Source: a virus
Strand: one strand, 5' to 3'
Virus record (IMG/VR): IMGVR_UViG_3300032304_001213
Span: 1 to 21,292 of that record
DNA: 21,292 bases
Below the pieces are notes generated by a model. That model saw only the letters and a program-made list of their open reading frames with translations. It ran no database searches and was not told the origin of the DNA. Below, piece after piece: positions 10,272 through 18,608 of the stretch. The first letter of the stretch is position 1. Each line of letters opens with the position of its first letter. Position numbers and translations under genes: made by a program.

Positions 10272-11226
10272 TTACTGGAAGCCAGCCTACAAGCTGGAGG
10301 TAGGTGACTATGTCTTTGATCGTAAGGGCAACATAGTCCAGGTCAAACTAGCGCAGCAGTACCAAGGCATACGCTGCTATGAGGTCATGTTCAACGACTA
10401 CCTGACGGTGGAGGGTGACGCCAACCTGGCGCTACCCACAGAGAACCCCAAATACCGTAACAGGCTGGTCACGTACAAGGGCAAGCTGCAGTTTAGGCGC
10501 CCTCTTAAGCCACTAACGGCCGAGCAGATGCTTGATATGCCGCTACTGGATCAACACAACCGCAAGATACTCTCGGTCCCCACCACAAACCCCCTGGCAT
10601 TACCCCACCAAGACCTACCAGTCCCAGCGTTTGTCTTTGGGTTCTGGTTCTTTGCCCGTAGATCGACTGGCAGGATGGCTGCGGCCAAGGGAACAACCGA
10701 GTTTGTGGTGCAACGATTCAAAGACCATGGCTACAAAGTGGTTATGGGACCGCTGATCAACACCGGGGAGCGCGAATTTAGCGTCACACCCACAGTTGAG
10801 TCGCAGTTAATCCCCAACATCCCCAAGATTATCACCAACAACTACCTTTTTTCGTCGCCAGAGCAGCGACAAGACTTACTTTCTGGCATTGTCTGCGCAA
10901 AAAACAGGCGTTACAACAAGAGATCAGACCGTTTTCGGTTTTCTTCTCGCCAATACGACACCGTTCGCCGTGTCCAGCTCCTGGCAGAGTCCCTTGGCGG
11001 GCGGTCTAGCCTGCAAAGTGACGACCACAAGAAGGATTTTACGGTTTTCTTTAAGATCCGCGCGCCCATCCACCCGGAACAGAGCTCGCCCAAAGTAAAA
11101 GTCCACCATGGCAGACGTTATGTCAGCAAGATCAGCCCAATCCCGACCCAGATGTGTGTGCACATTGAGACAACGGGCGAGGATAACACCATTTTAGTGG
11201 GGGAGGGCTTCATACCATGTCTTTAA
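10234..11226 (+). CDS. Intein-derived (Hint/LAGLIDADG-like) protein without catalytic residues (330 aa)
   Basis: The protein begins exactly where an intein would: MAITANTKILTLDYWK aligns with intein block A (C-x-x-x-D/N-TKILT-x-x-G-WK), but the first catalytic Cys is Ala. EVGDYVFDRKG (22-32) is the usual next strand. Block B, expected around residues 58-68 (VEGDANLALP), lacks the His. The C-terminus, CVHIETTGEDNTILVGEGF followed by IPCL, matches intein blocks F and G, but the terminal His-Asn is missing and the chain stops there. The middle resembles a dodecapeptide homing endonuclease: FVFGFWFFARRS (133-144) and LLSGIVCAKN (215-224) followed by RFRFSS and LLAESLGG. Both motif aspartates are replaced. 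It lies directly before, and overlaps, the terminase gene, the usual small-terminase position. No good ribosome binding site precedes the ATG. Confidence 0.75.
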   Translation: MAITANTKILTLDYWKPAYKLEVGDYVFDRKGNIVQVKLAQQYQGIRCYEVMFNDYLTVEGDANLALPTENPKYRNRLVTYKGKLQFRRPLKPLTAEQMLDMPLLDQHNRKILSVPTTNPLALPHQDLPVPAFVFGFWFFARRSTGRMAAAKGTTEFVVQRFKDHGYKVVMGPLINTGEREFSVTPTVESQLIPNIPKIITNNYLFSSPEQRQDLLSGIVCAKNRRYNKRSDRFRFSSRQYDTVRRVQLLAESLGGRSSLQSDDHKKDFTVFFKIRAPIHPEQSSPKVKVHHGRRYVSKISPIPTQMCVHIETTGEDNTILVGEGFIPCL

Positions 11227-12662
11227 CAACAAAACAAGAGGCCATCCTCAAGCGATTTGCCGAGGAGCGCAAGAATTGGCCCCAGCAACAGCTCGATGCG
11301 GCGATCTGGCAGATCAAATGGAGCCTACAAGCCCTGCCGCACCAGAAAGAACCAGACGATGGAGAGTATGATACGTTTCTTATGCTTGCCGGTCGTGGAT
11401 CGGGTAAGACCCACACTGCCAGCCATTGGATTGGCATTCGTGCTTGGCGTTATGACAACACCCGCTGGCTCGTCACCGCTCCCACCTCAAACGATATACG
11501 TGCAACTTGTTTCGAGGGGGACTCCGGACTTATCAGTATCATTCCCCCGTCACTTATCCGGGATTACAACAAGTCACTCTTTGAGATTACCCTCACCAAC
11601 GGGTCTATCATTCAGGGTATCCCAGCCTCAGAGCCAGAACGGTACCGTGGTAAGCAATACCATGGGGCCTGGTTCGACGAGTTGTGTGCATTCGATTACA
11701 TCGACGATGCCTACGACGGCGTACAGTTTACCCTACGTCTTAAGGACCCGCGAATCCCTCGAGTGCAGCAGATTATTACCACCACTCCAAAGCCCAAGGA
11801 ACTGATTGTAGACCTTAACGAGGGCAAGGTAGGGGGTGATGTATACGTAGCCAATGCAAGCTCCTACGACAACCGTGCAAACCTCTCAGAGACCTTTTTT
11901 AAGCAGCTAGAGACGTACGAGGGAACAGACATTGGTAAGCAGGAGATCTATGGCGAGATCCTAGACCCTGAGGCGGCTGGTATCATCAAGCGCAAACATT
12001 TCCGCATGTGGCCAGCGAACAAGCCCACCCCGGTCCTAGAGTACGTGATTGCCTCGTATGACCCGGCGACCTCTGAGAAAACGGTGAATGACCCCACTGC
12101 CTGTACGGTCTGGGGTGTGTTCGAGAGAGAAGACGCTGGGACGTCTGTCATACTGCTAGACGCATGGGACGCGCACCTGTCGTACCCCGAGCTGCGTCGT
12201 AAGGTGATTGATGACTTCAAGGAAGTTGTCTACGGAGCAGACAATGACTTCGGTAAGGGCAAGAAGGCCGACCTGATACTGATGGAAGACAAGTCCGCCG
12301 GTATCTCGCTGATACAAGAACTCCAAGGCGCTGGCGTGCCCGTCAGGGGATACAATCCAGGCCGCGCGGATAAGATCCAGCGTATCAACATTGTGGCCCC
12401 GCTCGTGCTTAAGGGTAAGGTCTACATCCCCGAAGAGCCAAGTAACCCAGGCGAGTACGCCAACTGGGCCAAACGCTTCATGCGGCAGGTTTGTTCATTT
12501 CCGGAGGCTGGGGGTCATGACGACTACGTTGACAGCCTCAGCCAGGCCCTACGCGTCCTCAGGGACTCTGGCTGGTTGCAGCTTGATCCGTTGCCTGCCA
12601 GGGACTATGACTACGCTGACGACGACTCAAACAGGAAGTTTAGCAATCCCTACGCACAATAG
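11217..12662 (+). CDS. terL: Terminase large subunit (481 aa)
   Basis: This is the DNA-packaging motor and nuclease. The ATPase has Walker A GRGSGKT at 59-65, Walker B AWFDE at 151-155 and a coupling motif TTTPKP around 188-193. The RNase H-like nuclease domain shows the acidic triad at Asp 282 (ASYDPA), Asp 358 (LMEDKS) and Asp 436 (GGHDDYVDS). Length and order of motifs are normal for a complete terminase and there is no internal intein, which matters because an intein relative lies immediately upstream. The ATG overlaps the end of that gene by 10 nt. No strong Shine-Dalgarno sequence is present (GGGGGAGGG lies about 8 nt upstream and may serve). The next gene starts behind its own late promoter. 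Confidence 0.95.
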   Translation: MSLTTKQEAILKRFAEERKNWPQQQLDAAIWQIKWSLQALPHQKEPDDGEYDTFLMLAGRGSGKTHTASHWIGIRAWRYDNTRWLVTAPTSNDIRATCFEGDSGLISIIPPSLIRDYNKSLFEITLTNGSIIQGIPASEPERYRGKQYHGAWFDELCAFDYIDDAYDGVQFTLRLKDPRIPRVQQIITTTPKPKELIVDLNEGKVGGDVYVANASSYDNRANLSETFFKQLETYEGTDIGKQEIYGEILDPEAAGIIKRKHFRMWPANKPTPVLEYVIASYDPATSEKTVNDPTACTVWGVFEREDAGTSVILLDAWDAHLSYPELRRKVIDDFKEVVYGADNDFGKGKKADLILMEDKSAGISLIQELQGAGVPVRGYNPGRADKIQRINIVAPLVLKGKVYIPEEPSNPGEYANWAKRFMRQVCSFPEAGGHDDYVDSLSQALRVLRDSGWLQLDPLPARDYDYADDDSNRKFSNPYAQ

Positions 12663-12694
12663 GGCGGAAACGGCTTCATTCTTGTATTATTATA
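12662..12694 (+). promoter_or_regulatory. Phage late promoter between terminase and the structural genes
   Basis: GGGCGG (12662-12667), 14 nt, TTGTATTATTATA (12682-12694). It begins at the terminase stop codon. The predicted start near 12697 leaves at most about four nucleotides before the ATG at 12701, so the message is almost leaderless. Confidence 0.85.
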
Positions 12695-12700
12695 ATTAGA

Positions 12701-13324
12701 ATGGACATTTTAAAGACTCCCCACCAAAAGCTGCTCGAAGAGGCAGGCGCTATTCCTGCATCGCCCGGGATGGCTCACACACCACGCCAGATGCTGATGC
12801 AAGAGTCTGGCATCATGCCACGTTTTGCAGACGGTGGTGAAGTGCAGATGTCGCCACAAGATATGTTGGCCGAGTTAATTTACGGTGGCCGAACACCGCA
12901 GCATTTTGCGTCAGGTGGCAGCACAGAAAGAATGAGCCCAGAGTTTGAGGCATTACTTAACAAACTTTACACGCAACAAATTTACAGTGGCGAGTTGCCA
13001 CCAGAGCCTACGTTTCAGGCGCAACCAGTAACATTAACATCCCGCGCCCGCGATGCAACGGCGTCATTAATTGGCGACTTACCAGCTGATAGATTGTTTG
13101 GCACAGGATCAGAAGGGCAAAAGACAGAGTACTTACCCTTGCAATTTTTAAACCCGGTTAGTGCTACGACAGAGACACTCAGTGCAATTCCAGAAACAGC
13201 AAGACAATTACGCCAGGGCGATGTGATGGGTGCCGGTATTACAGCAGGTGCTACAGGACTAGGAGTCCTACCATTCTTAAAGCCAATTAAAAGCGCTATC
13301 AAAAAGATCAAACCTAAAAAATAA
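12701..13324 (+). CDS. Probable virion-associated protein (207 aa)
   Basis: The ATG at 12701 follows the late promoter with no room for a ribosome binding site. The N-terminus has two similar segments, TPHQKLLEEAGAIPASPGM and TPRQMLMQESGIMPRF, each followed by glycine-rich FADGGE or FASGGS motifs. A third, weaker one is SPQDMLAELIYGG. Such 'P-LL-ESG--P-FADGG' repeats occur in proteins encoded next to phage portals. The C-terminal third has a long hydrophobic, glycine-rich stretch (MGAGITAGATGLGVLPFL) and a very basic end (KSAIKKIKPKK), which would suit membrane interaction during DNA ejection. That role is inference; the family is not recognised. Confidence 0.78.
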   Translation: MDILKTPHQKLLEEAGAIPASPGMAHTPRQMLMQESGIMPRFADGGEVQMSPQDMLAELIYGGRTPQHFASGGSTERMSPEFEALLNKLYTQQIYSGELPPEPTFQAQPVTLTSRARDATASLIGDLPADRLFGTGSEGQKTEYLPLQFLNPVSATTETLSAIPETARQLRQGDVMGAGITAGATGLGVLPFLKPIKSAIKKIKPKK

Positions 13325-13327
13325 TTT

Positions 13328-16084
13328 ATGGCACAACCAATACTCCCGATGCAAACCGGCGCTAACCTACCTGGACTTGAAAAAGAAGAGGACCTGGAGC
13401 TAGCCGCGCAACAAGACGCAGAGATGGACTACTACGAAGAGGCGCTTGACTTAGAGCCAGGCGACGTAGAGCAAGAGATCATTGAGCAGGAAGACGGATC
13501 GGTTGTAGTTAACTTTACACCAAAGGCATCGCCCAAAGAAGCGCCAGAGTTTTATGCTAACCTGGCCGAAGAAATGGACGAGGACATCCTAGAAGGATTG
13601 GCCGCTGAGTATTTAGATTTTATTGACGTTGACCAAGAGTCACGCAAACAACGAGACAAACAGTACGAAGAAGGACTTCGTCGCACTGGACTCGGCAAGG
13701 ACGCGCCCGGAGGAGCCACGTTTGACGGAGCTTCCAAAGTCGTCCACCCCGTTATGGCTGAGGCATGCGTTGACTTTGCTGCCTCATCCTCAAAAGAATT
13801 ACTACCACCCGATGGCATCGTGCGCTCTAACGTTAAGGGCCAAGCAGACCGCCTCAAGGAAGAGACAGCCGCTCGTAAGGTAGACTTTCTTAACTGGCAG
13901 CTCACAGAACAGATCGCAGAGTACCGCGACGAGATGGAGCAGTTGCTCACACAACTACCACTTGGTGGTTCACAGTTCCTCAAGTGGCGCTGGGAGTCAG
14001 AGCAAAAGCGTCCTACCTGCGAGTGGGTACCAATTGACAACATCCTCTTACCGTATGCGTCCACTAACTTCTACACCGCCCAGCGCGTTACTGAAGTGCA
14101 GGACATTACAGAAGACACATTCCTGCAGCGCGTCGAGGCTGGTATTTACCGCGACATCGACACCGAGTACACGTCTGATGCACCGCTAACAGAACAAACC
14201 CGCAGCCAAGAAGCAAACGACAAGATTGAGGGCAAACAGAATCCGTCTAAGAACATTGACGGACTACGCCGCGTCTACGAGATTACATGCTTCATGCGCC
14301 TGGACGATGATGCAGAGACAGGCGGAGCACGCGCCCCGTACATCCTCACCATCGACGAGACAACCAGCAAGGTTATTGGACTCTACCGTAACTGGGAAGC
14401 CAACGACGAAAAAATGGAGAAGCTAGACTGGTATGTCGAGTTTAAATTTATTCCTTGGAGAGGCGCTTACGCGATTGGACTGCCTCATCTTATTGGCGGC
14501 CTTGCTGCTGCTCTCACTGGTGCTCTACGCGCTCTTCTCGATGCAGCGCACATTAACAACAGCCAGACGCTCCTTAAACTTAAGGGCGGCCGAATTGGCG
14601 GCCAGTCGGATCGCATCGAGCCGACGCAAGTCGTCGAAATCGAAGGCGCGCCGGGAGTAGACGACGTACGTAAGTTGGCTATGCCAATGCCGTTCAACCA
14701 GCCGTCCTCTGTATTGTTCAACCTCTTAGGTTGGCTGACAGACGCAGCTAAGGGCGTTGTCAGCACAGCAGAAGAAAAGATTGGCCAGGCAAACAACAAC
14801 ATGCCGGTCGGTACAGCCCAGGCTTTGATCGAACAAGGCGCTAAGGTATTTTCCGCTATCCACGCCCGTCTGCATCGCAGTCAGGCCAAGTCCCTCGCAA
14901 TTGTATCCCGTATCAATCACTGGTACTTGGACGAGATGGACAACCAGTCTGGCTCTGAGATCCAGGTTCGTGACTTTGCGGCAAACAACGACGTACGCCC
15001 AGTATCCGACCCCAACATCTTTTCTGAGACCCAGCGCGTGGCCCAGAACCAGGCACTGTTGCAGATGGCTAACTCAGCGCCCCCAGGTATGTTTGACACC
15101 CGCGCTGTCTATCGCCGCGTCTTAGGTCAGCTTAAGATCCCCGCGATTGACGAGGTATTGCCAAACCCACTGGGAGCTAAAGAGTCTAACCCAGCACTGG
15201 AAAACGTTGGAATGACAATGGGCCGCCCAGCTGCAGCCTACCCAGACCAAGACCACATCTCTCACATTAAGATTCACTTAGCCTACGCTAAAGATCCAGC
15301 ATACGGGTCTAGCCCAGTGGTTGGTCCTACTTTTGCACCGCATGTTTTGGAGCACATCAAGCAGCACTTGACGCTCCACTACCTGCAGTCTATGCGCTCG
15401 TACGTGGCGCAGGCAGCAGGCGGCCGCGACACCTTAGAACTACACCAAGAGAAGCCACTGAACCTGGAAGCGCAGCAGGCACTTGCATTGGCATCCGACA
15501 TGGTAACGCAAGACGCGCAGCAATCCATGCAGGCGTTTATTCCTGAGATCCAGGCACTGGCCCAGAAGGTACAGCAAGCAGTACAGGCACAGCAACAAAA
15601 CATGGCCAACTCTGATCCAACGGCCCAGGTTATCCTCAAGACGCAGATGGCTGAGACACAGCGCAAGCAGGCTGAGTCCCAGGCACGTATGCAGCTCGAG
15701 GCAGAAAAAGCCAAGCAAGACTACCAGTTGCGTATTGCTGAGCTGCAGCGCCAGGTTGCCGAGCTGGAGACTAAGTACCAGACCCAGAGCGCAATTGACT
15801 CGAACAAGAGCACGACACAGATCGCACTGGCAGACGTTAACAACGCCTCCCGCGAGCGAGTCGCTGCAATTAACGCACAGGCCGGACTAACAGCCGACCA
15901 GATGGCAATGGCGCACGAGCAGAACCAGACAGCGTTCCAGGCATCTAACGCAGCGCAGCAAGAACTAACGCGCCATGGTCTGGATATTGAAAAAAGAGCA
16001 TTTGAACAACAAGCTGCACAAACCCAAGAGCTGCTAAGAGCTGCAGCCGCATCACAACCACCCACTAATCCTACAGGAGTATAA
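13328..16084 (+). CDS. Portal protein (918 aa)
   Basis: This long protein sits between terminase and the scaffold/capsid genes, the place of the portal, the ring through which DNA enters the head. It begins with an acidic, probably disordered region (residues 15-100, EEDLELAAQQDAEMD and similar). A conserved-looking core follows with GATFDGASKVVHPVMAEA and SSKELLPPDG, typical of large portals of podovirus-like phages. The body includes WVPIDNILLP and an LNWQLTEQ helix. From about residue 715 to the end the sequence is a long coiled coil rich in Gln and Ala (AEKAKQDYQLRIAELQRQVAELE), which may extend into the capsid as a barrel-like region. It is larger than most portals (500-750 aa), largely because of that tail. 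The start ATG lies 3 nt after the previous stop. Confidence 0.85.
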   Translation: MAQPILPMQTGANLPGLEKEEDLELAAQQDAEMDYYEEALDLEPGDVEQEIIEQEDGSVVVNFTPKASPKEAPEFYANLAEEMDEDILEGLAAEYLDFIDVDQESRKQRDKQYEEGLRRTGLGKDAPGGATFDGASKVVHPVMAEACVDFAASSSKELLPPDGIVRSNVKGQADRLKEETAARKVDFLNWQLTEQIAEYRDEMEQLLTQLPLGGSQFLKWRWESEQKRPTCEWVPIDNILLPYASTNFYTAQRVTEVQDITEDTFLQRVEAGIYRDIDTEYTSDAPLTEQTRSQEANDKIEGKQNPSKNIDGLRRVYEITCFMRLDDDAETGGARAPYILTIDETTSKVIGLYRNWEANDEKMEKLDWYVEFKFIPWRGAYAIGLPHLIGGLAAALTGALRALLDAAHINNSQTLLKLKGGRIGGQSDRIEPTQVVEIEGAPGVDDVRKLAMPMPFNQPSSVLFNLLGWLTDAAKGVVSTAEEKIGQANNNMPVGTAQALIEQGAKVFSAIHARLHRSQAKSLAIVSRINHWYLDEMDNQSGSEIQVRDFAANNDVRPVSDPNIFSETQRVAQNQALLQMANSAPPGMFDTRAVYRRVLGQLKIPAIDEVLPNPLGAKESNPALENVGMTMGRPAAAYPDQDHISHIKIHLAYAKDPAYGSSPVVGPTFAPHVLEHIKQHLTLHYLQSMRSYVAQAAGGRDTLELHQEKPLNLEAQQALALASDMVTQDAQQSMQAFIPEIQALAQKVQQAVQAQQQNMANSDPTAQVILKTQMAETQRKQAESQARMQLEAEKAKQDYQLRIAELQRQVAELETKYQTQSAIDSNKSTTQIALADVNNASRERVAAINAQAGLTADQMAMAHEQNQTAFQASNAAQQELTRHGLDIEKRAFEQQAAQTQELLRAAAASQPPTNPTGV

Positions 16085-16085
16085 T

Positions 16086-16295
16086 ATGGCCGACAATAAT
16101 TTAAAAGGCTTTCGCCAAACGTATCAAGAGACCGGCACGCTATCTAGCGGCGGCGGTCCAGAGGACAAAAAATTAGACGCGGGCCCTTCCGGCTCTAAGC
16201 GTTCAAACAACGCAGCCAAAGGTAAACCTGCTCGTTCAAGCAAAGTTGGACCAGATAAGAACCTGAAAGACATTGGCGGCGGTAACTTTTATTAA
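16086..16295 (+). CDS. Small disordered basic protein (69 aa)
   Basis: The ATG at 16086 follows GGAG at the very end of the portal gene, one base after its stop codon. The product begins MADNNLKGFRQTYQETGTLS and is dominated by Gly, Ser, Lys and Asn (SSGGGPEDKKLDAGPSGSK, AAKGKPARSSKVG), so it is probably unfolded. It has no membrane segment. It is co-transcribed with the portal and probably a minor head protein, but that is inferred from position. Confidence 0.75.
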   Translation: MADNNLKGFRQTYQETGTLSSGGGPEDKKLDAGPSGSKRSNNAAKGKPARSSKVGPDKNLKDIGGGNFY

Positions 16296-16304
16296 TACAA
16301 TTTG

Positions 16305-16337
16305 GGGCGGATTTTCTAGCTCCTTTGTATTATTATA
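16305..16337 (+). promoter_or_regulatory. Phage late promoter before the co-chaperonin and scaffold genes
   Basis: GGGCGG (16305-16310), 14 nt, TTGTATTATTATA (16325-16337). The predicted start near 16340 coincides with the ATG at 16341, giving a leaderless message. Confidence 0.85.
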
Positions 16338-16340
16338 AGT

Positions 16341-16532
16341 ATGAAAGACTTTATTTCTGAAATTATCTCGCGCACGCGGGACGAACAGGCAAAATTGGCG
16401 GAAACCCTCACCGCTGGAAGTAATGTGAATAGCTTTGACGATTACCAGCGCTTAGTTGGTAGGTTTGAAGGATTCAAGGAAGTACTCGACATTATAAATG
16501 AAATTTTGAGGGAAGACGAAGACGACCTGTAG
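16341..16532 (+). CDS. Small acidic hypothetical protein (63 aa)
   Basis: The ATG lies four bases beyond the promoter box, so the first codon is at or next to the 5' end of the message. The product begins MKDFISEIISRTRDEQAKLA and is all-helical by pattern: a first amphipathic helix, a loop (TAGSNVNSFDD) and a second helix (YQRLVGRFEGFKEVLDIINEI), ending in an acidic tail (REDEDDL). Short two-helix proteins with the pattern 'D-YQRLVGRF-G' recur in head-gene blocks of phages. No function is known to me. Confidence 0.8.
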   Translation: MKDFISEIISRTRDEQAKLAETLTAGSNVNSFDDYQRLVGRFEGFKEVLDIINEILREDEDDL

Positions 16533-16554
16533 AGGTCATAGGGAGCACTGAACA

Positions 16555-16992
16555 GTGTTTGATTTAAAAGGCAATGAAGAGCCGGATACACGATCAGAGG
16601 AAGAATGTTTTCCCGCAATCGACACCGGTATTGAGGTAGCTGGAGACCGTGTCCTAGTACAACTACGACGCGAAAAATCAACCAGCAAGGGCGGAATCAT
16701 CCTAGTCGATGAGACCAGACAGACGCTACGATTTAACGAGACGGTTGCAAAGGTAGTCCAGATTGGACCCCTAGCATACAAATCGCCAGACACACTGGAG
16801 CCGTGGATTGAAGGCCCCTGGTGTAATGTGGGTGACTTGGTTCGCACTATCAAGTACGGCGGCGATCGTTTTGTTGTGCAACCAGATGATGAGGGTTCTC
16901 CCGTAGTATTCATCACGTTGCAGGCTCGTGAAATCATTTCTCGCATCAAGTCGTTTGAGTATGCGCAGAAAATGAAAGCGTTCATAGATTAA
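16555..16992 (+). CDS. GroES-like co-chaperonin (145 aa)
   Basis: The protein matches the GroES/Cpn10 fold: GDRVLVQL at 30-37, the mobile-loop-like STSKGGIIL at 42-50, AKVVQIGP at 65-72, VGDLVRTIKYGG at 92-103 and a C-terminal strand at 117-124. GroES caps the host GroEL ring. Phage versions such as T4 gp31 are needed to fold the major capsid protein, which fits its place just before scaffold and capsid genes. It is longer than bacterial GroES (about 97 aa) because of an N-terminal extension of about 25 residues, an insert around residues 73-90 and a C-terminal helix. The start is GTG at 16555 with GGGAG upstream; no in-frame ATG is near. The start is therefore less certain than the family. 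Confidence 0.82.
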   Translation: MFDLKGNEEPDTRSEEECFPAIDTGIEVAGDRVLVQLRREKSTSKGGIILVDETRQTLRFNETVAKVVQIGPLAYKSPDTLEPWIEGPWCNVGDLVRTIKYGGDRFVVQPDDEGSPVVFITLQAREIISRIKSFEYAQKMKAFID

Positions 16993-17012
16993 CTTTTGTA
17001 GAAAAGAAAAAG

Positions 17013-18011
17013 ATGGCAGATAATGAAAAAAACGTTCCGATTAAGGAACAGAATGACGGCTCGTTTTTAGCTCGTGTAGAAGAACCAGAACAGTTTGACG
17101 ACGAAGAAGAGCTTAAAGAAGGCGGCAAGGTAGAGGCCGCAGATGACTCAGATGACGAGGATAACCAGGATGAAGATCAGGGTTCCGATGAGTCAAATGA
17201 TGACGAAGAGACAGATGACGAGCGCGCGAAGATCCGTGAAGCTCGCCGCGAAGAGCGCAGGCTAAAGAAAGAACTAGCCAAACAGCGTGAGGCGTCATCC
17301 AAGCACAAGATTAGCGCACTTGAAAAGCGTAACGAAGATTTAGCTCGTAGATTGGCGGCAGTAGAGAACACCGCGGCATCGTACCAATTTGCACAGATTG
17401 ACAAGGCCCTCGAGGATGAGGCGACCCGTGTTGAGTATGCAAAAATGAAGATGCTACAGGCGGCACAGTCTAATGACGCAGCTGGCCAGATTGAATACCT
17501 GGAGCAGTTAACAGAAGCTAAGCAACGTCTGCAGCAAGTGCAGCATTACAAAAAACAACAGCTCGAGGCTGCTAAGTCACCTAAGCAGAACGTGCCAAGT
17601 GAGATGTCTAATGAGGTCCAACAAAATGCAACACGTTGGCTCAAAAAGAACTCCTGGTTTGACCCACAGGCTCGAGATACAGATAGTAGAATTGCCAAAG
17701 TAGTTGATCAAGAACTCGCTGCAGATGGTTGGGATCCAACGGATTCTGAGTACTGGGAAGAGTTAGACAGTCGTTTAGCAAGTCGTCTGCCACACCGCTA
17801 CACAACAAGGGGTGGCAATAACAAGCGCTCTTCAGCAGGCCCAACGGCCTCCAGCAGGGTAGCTAATACAACCAGCTCCAAGCCAGGTACCATCACACTA
17901 AGCCGTGAGCGTGTACAGGCAATTAAGGATGCAGGTTCATGGGACGATGTAGAGAAACGAAACAAAATGATCCGCGCATACGCATCGTATGATCGCGCTA
18001 ATAAAGGATAA
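17013..18011 (+). CDS. Head scaffolding protein (332 aa)
   Basis: The position just upstream of the capsid genes and the composition identify a scaffold, which shapes the prohead and then leaves. Residues about 25-75 are extremely acidic (DDEEELKEGG, DDSDDEDNQDEDQGSDES). Residues about 75-205 are a charged coiled coil (EARREERRLKKELAKQREA, then LEKRNEDLARRLAAVEN). The C-terminal part has SWFDPQARDTDSRIAKVV, a Ser/Thr-rich linker and a helical end (RAYASYDRANKG), typical of capsid-binding C-termini. Start: ATG at 17013 with AAAGAAAAAG upstream, a weak site. Acid runs at this position could also suggest a protease-scaffold fusion, but no protease motif is seen. Confidence 0.83.
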   Translation: MADNEKNVPIKEQNDGSFLARVEEPEQFDDEEELKEGGKVEAADDSDDEDNQDEDQGSDESNDDEETDDERAKIREARREERRLKKELAKQREASSKHKISALEKRNEDLARRLAAVENTAASYQFAQIDKALEDEATRVEYAKMKMLQAAQSNDAAGQIEYLEQLTEAKQRLQQVQHYKKQQLEAAKSPKQNVPSEMSNEVQQNATRWLKKNSWFDPQARDTDSRIAKVVDQELAADGWDPTDSEYWEELDSRLASRLPHRYTTRGGNNKRSSAGPTASSRVANTTSSKPGTITLSRERVQAIKDAGSWDDVEKRNKMIRAYASYDRANKG

Positions 18012-18016
18012 ACAAA

Positions 18017-18574
18017 ATGGCAAATACAAGAATCAAACGTGACTTAGACGACCGCATGGCCGACAGAGCACAAGAGGTGATTGAGCGTTCAAATAGCGCC
18101 AATCCGGATGACATTGCACGTCGTGAACGCCTTGATGCGTTTAGAGACAAGTGGGCAAATAGTGCGTTGCCCGATCTTCCCGCGGGGATCATTCCCGGGA
18201 TGCACTTGTGTTGGTTGTCAACAACCAATACTTACGACAGTATCGACAAACGTATGGCATTGGGTTATGAGCCAGTTAAAGCTAGCGAATTAGGCAAAGG
18301 CTTTGAAGGACTAGGCAAAATGAGCTCAGGCAAGTTTGAAGGCTGTGTTAGTTGTAACGAAATGGTACTCTTCAAATTACCAGAAGACATCTACCAAGAA
18401 GTAATGCGTATGCTCCACCTGGAGGATCCGCTTGAACACCAACGTAATATTACCGCGCAGGTTCGCGACACAGCGCAGGGCAATAAAGGTGGCCGTTCAG
18501 TTCTTGAAGGTGGTTTACTGGAGATGGAAAAGGATACCGCAAGAGCGAATAATAAAAATGTTCGTTTTCAATAA
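18017..18574 (+). CDS. Conserved-looking structural-block protein (185 aa)
   Basis: The gene follows the scaffold by 5 nt. The product has a helical, charged N-terminus (RIKRDLDDRMADRAQEVIER), then a folded middle starting at about residue 50 (LPAGIIPGMHLCWLSTTN, then RMALGYEPVKASEL) with two nearby cysteines (EGCVSCNEM). A helix follows (EDIYQEVMRMLHLEDPL), then a polar tail. The motif LSTTNTYDSIDKRMALGYEPV looks like a conserved family signature among phages with similar head genes, perhaps a head-completion or decoration factor. No specific role can be assigned. Confidence 0.75.
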   Translation: MANTRIKRDLDDRMADRAQEVIERSNSANPDDIARRERLDAFRDKWANSALPDLPAGIIPGMHLCWLSTTNTYDSIDKRMALGYEPVKASELGKGFEGLGKMSSGKFEGCVSCNEMVLFKLPEDIYQEVMRMLHLEDPLEHQRNITAQVRDTAQGNKGGRSVLEGGLLEMEKDTARANNKNVRFQ

Positions 18575-18608
18575 CATTCTTCAAAAATAAAACAAAGGAA
18601 ATACATAA

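Noticed and set aside
9963-11226. Programmed +1 frameshift joining the 102-residue protein to the intein-like protein
   Set aside because: The two frames overlap by 38 nt and no clear slippery site or stimulator is visible. The intein-like frame has its own ATG at exactly the intein start position.
11217-12662. Intein splicing within or into the terminase
   Set aside because: The terminase is complete with all motifs in one frame, and the intein-like protein lacks the nucleophile and terminal His-Asn.
15379-15718. Cysteine-rich and leucine-rich minus-strand frames inside the portal gene
   Set aside because: They are mirror images of the Gln/Ala coiled-coil codons of the portal and have no start signals.
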